In this document: positions 17,506 to 26,334 of the stretch, piece after piece
How positions within the stretch are numbered: the first letter of the stretch is position 1
How the letters are laid out: each line of letters starts with the position of its first letter
Assembly: GCA_963832725.1 (NCBI GenBank)
Contig: CAWHVG010000005.1
Span: 744,001 to 808,000 of the forward strand
Reading direction: 5' to 3'
From: JAEZBP01 sp963832725
GTDB taxonomy: Bacteria; Myxococcota_A; Polyangia; Polyangiales; Sandaracinaceae
DNA length: 64,000 nt
Notes under the pieces: model-generated
The model's input: only the letters and a program-made list of their open reading frames with translations
Database searches by the model: none
What the model was told of the DNA's origin: nothing
Made by a program: the position numbers and the translations under genes

Positions 17506-18924
17506 TCAGCAGAGCCGGTTGAGCCCGTTCAACGCCGCCACGCGGTAGGCCTCGGCCATGGTCGGGTAGTTGAACGTCGTGTTCACGAAGTAGTTGATCG
17601 TGTTGGCACCGTTCGGTTGCGCCATGATGGCCTGGCCGATGTGCACGATCTCCGCCGCCTGATCGCCGAAGCAGTGGATGCCGAGGATCTCCAGCGTATC
17701 GCGGTGGAAGAGGATCTTCAGCATCCCGACCGTGTTGCCGGTGATCTGGGCGCGAGCAAGGCTGCGGAAGAGCGAATGACCGACCTCGTAGGGGACACCC
17801 TCCGCGGTCAGCTCGCGCTCGTTCCGGCCGACCGAGCTGATCTCCGGCGTCGTGTAGATCCCGGTCGGGATGTTCTGCACCAGCCTCAGATCCGAGCGCT
17901 CGTCGATGATGTGGCTGGCGGCGAAGCGCCCCTGGTCGTAGCTGGCGCTGGCGAGGCTCGGATAGCCGACCACGTCGCCGACGGCGTAGATGTGCTCCTT
18001 GCCCTCCACGTGGAACGCGTCGTCCACGTCGAGCTGACCGCGGTTGTTCGGCGTGATGCCGATCCGGTCGAGGCCCATGTCGTCCGTGTTGCCGGTCCGA
18101 CCCTGCGCCCAGAGCAGGAGATCGCTCTTGATGCGCTTTCCGCTCTTGAGATGGACGATGACCCCGTCGCCCACCGGCTCGACCCGCTCGTACTCCTCGT
18201 TGTGCCTGAGCACCACGCCCTGATCGCGCAGGTGGTAGCTGAGCGCATCGATGATCTCGTCGTCGAGGAAGGCGAGCAGCTTGTCGCGGCTGTTGATGAG
18301 GTTCACCTTCACGCCGAGGTTGCGGAAGATGCTCGCGTACTCGCAGCCGACCACGCCCGCGCCGTAGATCGTGATCGAGTCCGGCGTGTGGTCGAGCTCG
18401 AGGATCGTGTCGCTGTCCAAGACACGCGGGTGGGCGAAGTCGACGTCCGGCGGTCGATAGGGCCGGCTGCCGGTGGCGATGACGAAGTGCCGGCTGTGGA
18501 TCTTGCGCCGGATGCCCTCGCCCGCGTCGACCTCGATCGTGTTGTCGTCCAGGAAGCGCGCCACCCCGTGCACCACCGCCACGTGGTTGCGCATGTAGAA
18601 GTCCCGGCGCATCGAGACCTGCTTCGAGATCACCCCCTCGGCCGCGCGCAGAAGCTGCGGGAAGGTCAGGTGCACCCGCTCGCTGACGGTGGCGAAGAGC
18701 GGGTTCTTGCGGAACTCGAGCACGGTCCGCACCGAATGGCGGAGGGCCTTGCTCGGGATGGTCGCCCAGTGGGTACAGCCGCCGCCGACCTTGGCGTTTC
18801 GCTCGATGATCACCACCGAGCGGCCGCTCTTGGCGCTCTTCATGGCCGCGCCCTCCCCGCCGGGCCCGCTCCCGATGACCACGATGTCGTGCTCTCTGTC
18901 GTACGGCAGGACCGAGCTGCTCAC
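17506..18924 (-). CDS. sthA: Soluble (Si-specific) pyridine nucleotide transhydrogenase
   Basis: FAD-dependent transfer of hydride between NADPH and NAD in the cytoplasm, balancing the two pools. Seen: VVIGSGPGGEGAAM (FAD loop), VGGGCTHWATIPSKALR, where the single Cys replaces the disulfide pair of dihydrolipoamide dehydrogenase and marks the SthA group, YGAGVVGCEYASIF (second nucleotide loop), YAVGDVVGYPSLA and a C-terminal dimer domain. The 472-residue length from a GTG at 18924 matches the family; upstream in-frame codons to 18975 add non-conserved residues. Confidence 0.92.
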   Translation of the reverse strand: MSSSVLPYDREHDIVVIGSGPGGEGAAMKSAKSGRSVVIIERNAKVGGGCTHWATIPSKALRHSVRTVLEFRKNPLFATVSERVHLTFPQLLRAAEGVISKQVSMRRDFYMRNHVAVVHGVARFLDDNTIEVDAGEGIRRKIHSRHFVIATGSRPYRPPDVDFAHPRVLDSDTILELDHTPDSITIYGAGVVGCEYASIFRNLGVKVNLINSRDKLLAFLDDEIIDALSYHLRDQGVVLRHNEEYERVEPVGDGVIVHLKSGKRIKSDLLLWAQGRTGNTDDMGLDRIGITPNNRGQLDVDDAFHVEGKEHIYAVGDVVGYPSLASASYDQGRFAASHIIDERSDLRLVQNIPTGIYTTPEISSVGRNERELTAEGVPYEVGHSLFRSLARAQITGNTVGMLKILFHRDTLEILGIHCFGDQAAEIVHIGQAIMAQPNGANTINYFVNTTFNYPTMAEAYRVAALNGLNRLC

Positions 18925-19448
18925 GTGCGCGCCTCCAAGTTTCGATGAGGGACGGTCGAAAAGGGACGGGAGCATACCAGGCCCGCGCGATCATGCTCGC
19001 GCCGGGGGGCGCCACGGCGTGCGGGGCCCCGGCGCGGCGCGCTGCCCGCGAGTCGTCTCTTCGGCACTCCGAAGGCCAGAGAAGCGCCGCTTCTCGCGGA
19101 CGGACGACCTCCTCCTGGATCGCGAGCCGGCCCAGACCGCGCTGGCCCGAGCGGCGCCCGGTGCCGGCGGTTCCGCCGACGTCGAGGGCATCCCCGCTCG
19201 CAGCACGCGTCACAGCCACCCTCCTCGCGCGAACGCCCCCGGAACCAGAAACGCCCCGTGACGCTGGGCGGCCCGGGGCGCTCGGGAGTCAGCGAAGGCG
19301 ATCGAACGCCCTCGGCGGACGGCTCACATGACCGTCGGGGTCATCGCCGCGCAGCGGAGCGCGAGGCCGTCGAGGACGGACCCGGCACGCTCGTAGACGC
19401 CGGAGCCTGCTCGCTGTGGTGGCACCCGTGTTGCGACGAACCGGCGGC
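18925..19448. other. Intergenic region, nothing recognised
   Basis: This 524-bp stretch between the divergent sthA and the 19449 gene has open frames only of Arg/Ala-rich composition without start signals or recognisable motifs. A loose stem (cgcccc near 19253 with ggggcg near 19274) is the only structure seen. Confidence 0.6.
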
Positions 19449-20120
19449 ATGCGCGAACGAACGCCGCCGGACGCCGCCACCGATCCCAGCGAGCCCCAGT
19501 GGGACGAGGATGCGCGACTGCTGCTGCGGTTGATCGTGGGCGCCGTCGCGGTCTCCGACGAGCGCGGACGGGCCGCGCTGCGGTCCTGGGCGCGGGAGGT
19601 CCCGACGGGGAGCCCGGAGCTGGTAGAGAGCCGTCACGCGACGCGCCACCGCGTGGTCGGCGCGCTGACGATGGCTCCGCGCTACGCCACTCGCGCCGCT
19701 GCCGAGGCGCGCTCGCTCTACGGACGGAGCATCGGCCGCGCGCTCGGGCGCGTCCGTCGCCTCGCGCTGCGAACGTCGAGCGGGCGGGCGCTGGCCTCGC
19801 GCGCGATGATGGTGCGGGCTCGGATCGGTGCCGAGGCGGCGCTGTGGGAGGCCATCGGACAGGCGGAGGAGACGCGGGGGCGCGCGCTGGTCGAGGCCGG
19901 CGTGGACGCGGTGTCACACTTCGCCTTCCAGCAGCTCGTGGCCAGCCCGGAGCTGCGCGAGCTGGTCGCGGAGCAGAGCGCAGGCGTCACCGAGCGGCTC
20001 GTCGCCACGGCGCGCGGCTACAGCGTGGAGGCGGACACCCGCGTCGAGTCCGCGATCCGGCGACTCCTGCGTCGACCTCGGCGCAGAGGCCGCGCCGACG
20101 CGCTGCCGGCCGGAGAGTGA
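19449..20120 (+). CDS. Hypothetical helical protein, partner of the RDD-like gene
   Basis: A 223-residue, Ala/Arg-rich, largely helical protein with no signal peptide or membrane helix and no family I recognise. Segments such as ALWEAIGQAEETRGRALVEA and FQQLVASPELRELVAEQSAG look amphipathic and could pack against a membrane partner. The next gene starts 2 nt after its stop, so the two are almost certainly cotranscribed. Start 19449 (ATG) was preferred over a GTG at 19416 because the extra residues look non-coding. Confidence 0.6.
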   Translation: MRERTPPDAATDPSEPQWDEDARLLLRLIVGAVAVSDERGRAALRSWAREVPTGSPELVESRHATRHRVVGALTMAPRYATRAAAEARSLYGRSIGRALGRVRRLALRTSSGRALASRAMMVRARIGAEAALWEAIGQAEETRGRALVEAGVDAVSHFAFQQLVASPELRELVAEQSAGVTERLVATARGYSVEADTRVESAIRRLLRRPRRRGRADALPAGE

Positions 20121-20122
20121 GC

Positions 20123-21120
20123 ATGGACCGCGTCGAAGCGAATGAGCTGGAGCACGCCGGCTTCGTGAGCCGGTTGGCGGCGTTCGTGTTGGATCTCCTG
20201 ACGCTGGCGATCGGCAGCAGCGCGGCGGTGTGGGTGGTGAAGGCCACCGAGACCCTGCTCGTCCCCTTCGCGACGTTCGGCGTCCGAGACGCCCTCTATC
20301 GCGCGCTCGCGGCGGCGTTTCCGCTCTTCTGGCTGGCGTACTTCGCGGGGCTCTGGTGGCTGACGGGCCAGCCCCTCGGCCCGGAGGAGGCGCTCGCGAT
20401 GGCGAGGGAACGCTTCGCCACGATGGAAAGCGAGATGAGCGCGCTGTGGAGCGACGTCACGGGACGCGGGGACGTATCGAGAGCACGCGCCGAGGTGACG
20501 GCGTGGGCGCGGGCTCACCCCATCCGACACAGCGGCGTGCGGCCTTCGACCGCGCCGCTCCTGGCCGAGGTGACCGCGACGAGCGGCGTCTCGCCCATGG
20601 GCGCGGCCGCGGCGCTGATCGAGACCTCGCAGGATCTCAGCGCTCGCATGGACGTGCTCTCGACGACGCTCTTCAAGCAGGTGCGCTGGCAGGCGGAGTA
20701 CTTCACGCGCGAGCTCGTCCGCGATCCGCCCCTCCTCGGCCGACAGACGGCGCTGCTGACGGGGATCTCCGCCTCGTTGGCCGAGCTGCTCGGCGTCGCC
20801 CACGCGGGTCGCACACCCGAGGGCGCGGTCGAGGCCGAACCGCTCGAGGGAGTCGACCAGGCGCTGAGGACGCCGCAACGCTCGCTCGCGGAGACACTCG
20901 AGCAGGAGCGCAGAGTCCTCGAGTCCTCTCGCGATTCCTCCATCAGGAGCGGGTCGAGACGCTCGAGCGCACCGACGCGATGGTGCGGAGCTGGATCGAT
21001 CGCGCGTTCCTCCTGATGCTCGCCTTGCTCGGGCTCGCCGTCCTCGCCGCGGTGGGACTCATGGCGCTCGCGCGACGGTGGCGTCCGATGGCGCACGGCC
21101 CCGAACCGTCCACGGCGTGA
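20123..21120 (+). CDS. RDD-like membrane protein with helical insert, frame break near 20930-20945
   Basis: The N-terminus reads AGFVSRLAAFVLDLLTLAIG, the RDD signature, followed by a second helix pair ending WLTGQPLG. Instead of the usual continuation of the RDD domain, about 180 helical residues follow. The written frame then degenerates. Another frame gives HQERVETLERTDAMVRSW and a terminal membrane helix (AFLLMLALLGLAVLAAVGLM) ending at 21120. The shift corresponds to one missing base (or two extra) near 20930-20945, where GATTC occurs again. Corrected length is about 332 residues. The function is unknown; tight linkage to the 19449 gene suggests a small membrane complex. Confidence 0.6.
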
Positions 21121-21224
21121 TCCGCGTCGATCGGGCTCGGCGGCGCAACTCGCTCCCACGAGCCGCAGGCGTGGGCCCGGCCGGGCGCAGGAGGAAGCGC
21201 CGTGGCCGAACGTCGCGGCGCCCC

Positions 21225-22592
21225 TCAACCGCGCGCGTCGAACGTCACGCGGAGCGATCCCGACGGGTGGAGGAGCGGCAGGTAGCGCGGCGCGGGCGGA
21301 TCGCTGGCGAGACGGGGCGCGACATCGCGCTCGGCACAGACCAACGCGAGCGTCGCGGCGAACTGCATGATCTCCATCCAGGCGAGGTGGTAGCCGAGGC
21401 AGAAGTGCGGCCCGCCTCCGAACTGCATGAGCTCGAGGGGACCGATGCTCTTCTTGCCGAGCCAACGATCCGGCCAGAGCTCGTCGGGTCGTTCGTAGAG
21501 CTCGGGGTGACGGGAGAGGTGCATGATCGGGATGCTGAGGCGTGTGCCCTCGGGGACGACACGGCCAGAGAGCTCGAGATCGCCCGTCAGCGTGCGCGCG
21601 TCATTGGCCACCGGCGGATAGAGCCGCAAGGTCTCGCGGAAGAGCGCTTCGGTGAAGGGGAGCTCGCGAAGCTCGGCCGGTGTGCGAGGCACGCGTCCGA
21701 ACGCGCACACCTCGGATGAGAGCCGATCCCAGAGATCCGCCCGCTGAGCGAGGAAGCCGAGCATCCAGGCCATCGTCGACGCGCTCGTCTCGTGCCCGGC
21801 CAGCATCAGAAGGCGCAGATTGTCGACCAGCTCGTCGTCGCTGAGCGTCTCGCCCTCCGCGCCGCGCCCGTGGACGAGCGCGGGAAGCAAGCCCTCGCGC
21901 CCCGGCCCTTCCCGGCGCGCAGCGCGGATGCTCGCGTGGAGGCGCGCGTCGATCCACGTCTTGCCGCGGCGGCCACGCCAGCGCGGGGAGCCCGGAAACA
22001 TGACCGGCAGGTTCACGAGGAGCAGCAGCGCGTCCTGGTAGTGCTCGCGCCACTCCGACAGATCCTCGTCCCCGACCCCGACGATGCGGAAGATCACGTC
22101 GAGGGCGAGCTCGCGCGTCTCGGCCAGAACGCGAAAGGGCTCACCTCGCACCAAGCGGCGCACGCGGCGCTCCACGACGCCGGCGATCATCGGGCCTACC
22201 TCGGCGGCGGACAGACCTCGAGGCGTGAAAGGCCCGTTCAGCACCGCGCGCATCCGCTGATGCGTCTTTCCGTCTTGCCCGATCACGGACTCGCCGAAGA
22301 TGTCGCCCAGCGGCGCGGCGCGCATGTAGGCCGAGGATCCGAGCCGGGTCTTGTACCCATCGAACGCGGCGAGATCCGTGCACACCAGCATGCGATTGCC
22401 GAAGCCCTGCTCGACGAAGAAGAAGGTCCCGTGACGCCGCTCGGCCTCGCGCAGGAACGCCAGCGTGTCGGTGGCGAGCGCGGGCATGTGGCCGACTACG
22501 GGAAACGCACCGGCGGCGGTCGGGAAGCGGCCGACGGACGGCGGGCGGGACCGGAGGGGATTGAGCAGCAGCACCCCGCCAGGATGACACAT
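21225..22592 (-). CDS. Cytochrome P450
   Basis: A 455-residue P450 monooxygenase. Seen: I-helix AGHETSAS (residues 265-272), K-helix FRETLRLYPP with the ExxR pair (E320/R323), a PDRW segment near residue 375, and the haem-binding loop FGGGPHFCLGYH with Cys398. There is no membrane anchor, so it is soluble. The sequence type, with PPVANDARTLTGDLELSG, resembles bacterial CYPs acting on fatty acids, terpenes or sterols, but the substrate cannot be read. No ferredoxin or reductase gene is nearby. A sterol-desaturase homologue lies 1.5 kb away. Confidence 0.9.
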   Translation of the reverse strand: MCHPGGVLLLNPLRSRPPSVGRFPTAAGAFPVVGHMPALATDTLAFLREAERRHGTFFFVEQGFGNRMLVCTDLAAFDGYKTRLGSSAYMRAAPLGDIFGESVIGQDGKTHQRMRAVLNGPFTPRGLSAAEVGPMIAGVVERRVRRLVRGEPFRVLAETRELALDVIFRIVGVGDEDLSEWREHYQDALLLLVNLPVMFPGSPRWRGRRGKTWIDARLHASIRAARREGPGREGLLPALVHGRGAEGETLSDDELVDNLRLLMLAGHETSASTMAWMLGFLAQRADLWDRLSSEVCAFGRVPRTPAELRELPFTEALFRETLRLYPPVANDARTLTGDLELSGRVVPEGTRLSIPIMHLSRHPELYERPDELWPDRWLGKKSIGPLELMQFGGGPHFCLGYHLAWMEIMQFAATLALVCAERDVAPRLASDPPAPRYLPLLHPSGSLRVTFDARG

Positions 22593-22747
22593 GCGGGCAG
22601 GAGAAAGGACCTACGACCGGCGTGGAGGTGTCGGCACCGGCGGAGTCGAGGTCTTCCCACTTCGATCCGCGCCCGTGGTAGCGGCACAGCGGCCGTTCTC
22701 CCCCCGACTCGCGCGCCGCGCGCTGGCGTCGACTCGAGAACCTGACG

Positions 22748-22753
22748 TACCCT
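22748..22753 (+). promoter_or_regulatory. Candidate -10 box TACCCT
   Basis: TACCCT ends 10 nt before the ATG at 22764 of the receiver-domain gene. Confidence 0.45.
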
Positions 22754-22763
22754 CGTGGGCGCC

Positions 22764-23117
22764 ATGCCGATCCGCGTCTTGTTGGTCGACGACGACCCGA
22801 TGTTCCAGCGCCTTTGGCAGCGCGCGATCGAAGGGCGACACGAGCTGGAGGGAACCCTCGTCGCGTCCCTCGCAGAAGCCCGTGCCGCCACGACCGAGCA
22901 GCGCTTCGACGTGGCCGTCTGTGACTTCTGGTTGAGCAAGACCGAGACGAGCACCGAGCTCGTTCAGGAGCTCGCGGCGAGCGGCACGCAGGTGATCGTA
23001 CTCACCTGCGACACGGCGGAGGCGCGCGGTCGTCTGGGCCCGGACGTGCTCATCGCGGAGAAGGGCATGTTACCCTTGGACGAAATGCTGATCGAGGCGG
23101 GCATCAACCTCGATTGA
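22764..23117 (+). CDS. Stand-alone response-regulator receiver domain
   Basis: The 117-residue protein is a single CheY-like receiver: VLLVDDDPMFQRLW with the acidic pair, VAVCDFWLS with the phospho-acceptor Asp near residue 54, VIVLTCDTAEAR with the conserved Thr, and IAEKGM with the conserved Lys. There is no output domain and no kinase gene adjacent, so it probably acts by binding a partner protein. ATG 22764 is preferred over the in-frame GTG at 22755 because the TACCCT box sits 10 nt before it. Confidence 0.85.
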   Translation: MPIRVLLVDDDPMFQRLWQRAIEGRHELEGTLVASLAEARAATTEQRFDVAVCDFWLSKTETSTELVQELAASGTQVIVLTCDTAEARGRLGPDVLIAEKGMLPLDEMLIEAGINLD

Positions 23118-23289
23118 TGCTCCGGTCACATCGGCGCACCTCTTCCTCCACGCCGGGAATGATCCCGTACGGGAGCTCCCCCGAGCGAAGCCGGCGAAGC
23201 TGCTGACCCGCGGCGTCGTTCCGGAGCGGATGCGCCCGGTTCGTTGGGGCGAGGCACCTCGATGAGGCGTGAGCACCCCGGGATGGGCT

Positions 23290-23940
23290 TCAGCGCCTAC
23301 GCTTCTTGGACTGCGCGGGCGGCGGGGCCTGAAACGCGGCGACCAGCGCGCTGACCGCGCGGGTGGCGTCGGCCACCGCTTCGTGCCGGCTGATCGACCC
23401 GTCGATCCATCCGCCGAGCGCGGCGCGACCCGCGGCGACGATGATCCAGAGGTCGTTCGCAGCGCGTTTCGCGTTGGTGCCGGTGAAGGTCGCGAGCTCC
23501 CCTTGCCAAGGTCCGAGCAAGTGCGCGAACGATTCGCGGCTGATGCGGGCGATCTCGGGCTCGGTGCCGCGGGCGTCGAGCAGGAGCCAGGGGCCCGCGC
23601 CCTTCTCTTCGATGACGTCACAGCACGCTTCGATGAACGCGGTGGTGATGCTCTCGATGGTGCCGGCCGGCAGCGTGCGCAGGAGGGCGCGGTGGAAGCG
23701 CTTGTCGATGGCCTCCGAGAAGTCCTCCAGGATCGCCCGCGCCAGCGCATGGCGGGTCGGGAACATCCGATAGACGAGCGGGCGGGAGACGCCGGCGCGC
23801 TCGGCCAGGGAGCTGACCTGCAAGCGCTCGAGACCCTCCTCGGTGAGGATCCGTGAGGCCTCGTCGATGAGCTGCCGCCGGCGCGTCTCGGGCGGGACGC
23901 GCGCCGTCCGAGCCTTCTTCGTCGTCTTGCGCGGCGGCAT
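23290..23940 (-). CDS. TetR/AcrR-family transcriptional regulator
   Basis: The 216-residue protein has a basic N-terminus, then the TetR helix-turn-helix (RRRQLIDEASRILTEEGLER, then VSSLAERAGVSRPLVYRMFP at about residues 20-65) and a helical ligand-binding/dimer domain with a Trp-rich region (GPWLLLDARG, NDLWIIVAAG). It ends in a Lys/Arg tail. It is transcribed divergently from the sterol-desaturase gene, with a perfect palindrome between them, so it most likely represses that gene and perhaps itself. The start is supported by a TACGCT box 8 nt upstream. Confidence 0.88.
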   Translation of the reverse strand: MPPRKTTKKARTARVPPETRRRQLIDEASRILTEEGLERLQVSSLAERAGVSRPLVYRMFPTRHALARAILEDFSEAIDKRFHRALLRTLPAGTIESITTAFIEACCDVIEEKGAGPWLLLDARGTEPEIARISRESFAHLLGPWQGELATFTGTNAKRAANDLWIIVAAGRAALGGWIDGSISRHEAVADATRAVSALVAAFQAPPPAQSKKRRR

Positions 23941-23948
23941 GGGCTCGC

Positions 23949-23954
23949 AGCGTA
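23949..23954 (-). promoter_or_regulatory. Candidate -10 box TACGCT for the tetR gene
   Basis: On the minus strand TACGCT ends 8 nt before the ATG at 23940. Confidence 0.45.
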
Positions 23955-24001
23955 CCCCACGCCACCGTGTCTCGCGGGCGTTTCCATTGCGCCACGAAAT
24001 G

Positions 24002-24018
24002 CGTTACACAGTGTAACG
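24002..24018. promoter_or_regulatory. 17-bp perfect palindrome, probable TetR operator
   Basis: The sequence cgttacacagtgtaacg is an exact palindrome of two 8-bp arms around one base. It lies 61 bp from the tetR start and 30 bp from the desaturase start, inside the only divergent promoter region of this pair. Its AT content is well above the local average and TTACAC/GTGTAA arms are typical of TetR-family operators. Confidence 0.75.
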
Positions 24019-24048
24019 TCATCGAGTCGTCGTGTTCGGGAGGACGCC

Positions 24049-24864
24049 ATGAAGAGAGCACGGTGGATTGAGAGGCTGGTTCTCGCCGCGCTGGTGGGCG
24101 CCGGGCTCTTCTGTCCGGAGGGGCCAAAGCTCTTCTACCTGGCGCTCGCAGCCGGATTCGCGGGCATCGCGGGCAGCGTGCTGGCGGGCGCCGCGCTCTT
24201 CACGCGGGTGGCGGAGAGGAGCCCCGCGCGGCTGCAGGGACCGCGGCGTCTACCGCGCTTCGCGTGGCGGGGGAGCCGCGACACGCTGCTCGCGTCGCTC
24301 GTAGCGGCGTGCTTCTTGGCGTGGCCGCTCGCGCGCATCTGGAGCGGCGAGCCCACGGGGCTGGTGTGGACGCTCGAGGAGGCCGGCGGGCTCGGCGCGG
24401 TGGTGGGCGGCACGCTCGGCGCGCTCGTGGTGCTCGACGCGTGGCTCTACTGGAAGCACCGCCTGCTGCACACGCGGTGGCTCTTCGCCTTCCACCGCGC
24501 CCACCACGGCTACCGCGACCCGACGTCCTTCTCCTCGTTCGCGGTGGGCGTCGTGGAGTCGGTGCTGACCTTCTGGCCGGTCGTCTTCCTCGCGTTCCCG
24601 TGGGCGCCGCACTACGCGCCCGTGTACTTCGCGCTGGTGGCGGGCTTCGTGACACTCAACCTCTACCTGCACTGCGGCGCCGCGTCGAAGCTGGTCGAGG
24701 CCGTGCTGCCGAAGGTCGGGCTCAACACCTCCGCCTTCCACAACCGCCACCACGCCCGCGCCCAGGTCAACTTCGGCGAAGCGCTGATCGTCTGGGACTA
24801 CCTGATGGGCACCCGCGAGGAAGCGCAGCCCTCCGTCGCGCGCTCGCCAGAGGGCTCTGCATAG
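24049..24864 (+). CDS. Sterol desaturase / fatty acid hydroxylase superfamily membrane protein
   Basis: A 271-residue protein with five to six membrane helices and the three His boxes of the di-iron hydroxylase superfamily: KHRLLH (HxxxH), HRAHH, and HNRHH near the C-terminus. Members hydroxylate or desaturate sterols, carotenoids or lipids using O2. A GGAGG (24038-24042) sits 6 nt before the ATG. A nearby P450 makes a lipid or sterol modification plausible, but that is inference. Regulation by the divergent TetR protein is likely. Confidence 0.85.
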   Translation: MKRARWIERLVLAALVGAGLFCPEGPKLFYLALAAGFAGIAGSVLAGAALFTRVAERSPARLQGPRRLPRFAWRGSRDTLLASLVAACFLAWPLARIWSGEPTGLVWTLEEAGGLGAVVGGTLGALVVLDAWLYWKHRLLHTRWLFAFHRAHHGYRDPTSFSSFAVGVVESVLTFWPVVFLAFPWAPHYAPVYFALVAGFVTLNLYLHCGAASKLVEAVLPKVGLNTSAFHNRHHARAQVNFGEALIVWDYLMGTREEAQPSVARSPEGSA

Positions 24865-25011
24865 CTCCGTTGGGCGACTGCCCCTCGCGCGCCCTCGCCT
24901 TCGCAAAAACCCGGGTCGAACTTCGGGCCGCCGGTACTAGAGACGGTTGCGTGGCGCCGGTCTGCCGTTCCGAGGGCGTCGACGCGCTCAACCGTTCCGA
25001 GCGCGACGGGG

Positions 25012-26265
25012 ATGCGTGGTCCCAGGCCGGCGGACACGAGGCGGGAGCCGTACGCGGTGCGTGTCGAGCGTGTCGAGATCATCCGGGAGCACCGCGTGCG
25101 GGCGTCGGCCTCGCTGGCGCCGCTCGCGGGGGTGCCGTTCTTGGCCATCGGCGTCGCGTGCTGGTTGCTCGAGCCGCGCTCCGACGCGTTGGTCTGGCTC
25201 GCGTTCGGGCTGGCGTGGCTCGGCGCGTTCGCCGCGCTCTTCGCCCCCGTGCTCCTCGCGCTGGCCGTCCGCTCCCACGTGACGGGGCCGCTCACGCTTC
25301 GCCACGAGGCAGGCGCCGTCCTCTTGATCGACACCGACGGACGAGCCCGATGGCGGCGGCGCGGATCCGAGCTGAGCGTGGTGTGGCGGCCCGAACCGGC
25401 GCGGGTCGAGGTCCTCGACGCGAAGGGTGACGAGGCGCAGCTCACGTTCCTCTCGCCCGAGGCTGCGGCGCGCGCGGTGATCATGCTCCGGGCGGCAGCG
25501 CGTGACCGGCGCGCCTATCGCCTCGCGCTCGAGGACGACACGACGCGGCTCTGGCGATGCTGCGTGGCCTGGTTCATCCCCTGCGCGGCGGCGATGGTGA
25601 TCGCCGCGAGTGGGCCGGACGGGTGGCCGGTGCTGCCGCTGGCCGTCGCGACGGCGTTCCTCGGCTCGCACGGTTCCCGCCGGTTGATCCTCGGCGCAGA
25701 CGGCGTCCGGGTCGTCGGGCGCTTCGGCCGGCGCTATCTGCCCTACCGAGACCTCGCCGGGGTCGAGACGCGCGCGGCGCCCCTCGGCCGCAAGGTCCTC
25801 GTCGTTCGGGCCCGGAGAGGCGCCCCGACGTCGCTCGGCGCGCTCGCACCGGACCGCGCGCGGCTGGTCGAGGCCCTCCTGCGCGAGGGCGTGAGCATGG
25901 TGGCCAAAGGCGAGGCGGCGGGCACGGGGGCGGCGGCGCTGGCGCTACCGACCGACGATCTCGACCGATGGCGCCGCACGATCGAGTGCGCGAGCCGGTT
26001 CACCAGCTACCGCGGAGCGGCCCTGGAAGCCGAACGCCTCTCCGGCATCGTCCGCAACCCCGCGACCGAGGCCTCCCGACGGATCGCGGCGGCGTTTGCC
26101 CTGCGGGTCGCTCCAGGCGGCGCGGCGCTCTTGCGGAAGGCGGCCGCGGTCTGCGCGGATCCCTCCGTTCGCGAGGCCTTGTCGGCGCTCGCCGGCAACC
26201 GCATCGACGAGGAGCGGGCCCGCGCGGCGCTCGCTCGAGCGCTCGAAGCGCCCGCCGCCGGTTGA
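25012..26265 (+). CDS. Hypothetical membrane protein, four TM helices
   Basis: The 417-residue product has two helix pairs (LAPLAGVPFLAIGVACWLL and AFAALFAPVLLALAV; then CCVAWFIPCAAAMVIAAS and VLPLAVATAFLG). Each is followed by a PH-like beta region (LTLRHEAGAVLLIDTDGRA; RRLILGADGVRVVGRFG with YLPYRDLAGVETR). The C-terminal third has helical repeats with VREALSALAGNRIDEERA, resembling HEAT-like turns. I recognise no family. It may be an internally duplicated PH-type membrane-sensor protein. A TTGACT/TATCTT promoter for the next gene overlaps its last codons. Confidence 0.6.
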   Translation: MRGPRPADTRREPYAVRVERVEIIREHRVRASASLAPLAGVPFLAIGVACWLLEPRSDALVWLAFGLAWLGAFAALFAPVLLALAVRSHVTGPLTLRHEAGAVLLIDTDGRARWRRRGSELSVVWRPEPARVEVLDAKGDEAQLTFLSPEAAARAVIMLRAAARDRRAYRLALEDDTTRLWRCCVAWFIPCAAAMVIAASGPDGWPVLPLAVATAFLGSHGSRRLILGADGVRVVGRFGRRYLPYRDLAGVETRAAPLGRKVLVVRARRGAPTSLGALAPDRARLVEALLREGVSMVAKGEAAGTGAAALALPTDDLDRWRRTIECASRFTSYRGAALEAERLSGIVRNPATEASRRIAAAFALRVAPGGAALLRKAAAVCADPSVREALSALAGNRIDEERARAALARALEAPAAG

Positions 26266-26291
26266 CTGCGTTCCTCGCCCCTCCGTATCTT
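26262..26291 (+). promoter_or_regulatory. Promoter TTGACT-18-TATCTT
   Basis: A near-consensus sigma-70 type promoter upstream of the PEGA/TPR gene. It predicts a leader of roughly 37 nt that carries GGAGG at 26324-26328, 6 nt before the ATG, so this transcript is leadered, unlike many others in the window. Confidence 0.6.
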
Positions 26292-26334
26292 GGCGCCCGC
26301 CCCGCGGGCACGGAGCCCGCCACGGAGGAGCCGC

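Noticed and set aside
18925..19448. Small genes in the sthA upstream gap
   Set aside because: Only Arg/Ala/Pro-rich frames without motifs, signals or ribosome sites.
21225..24864. Secondary-metabolite gene cluster around the P450 and desaturase
   Set aside because: No synthase, cyclase or carrier protein is present, and the genes are on different strands with an unrelated receiver gene between them.
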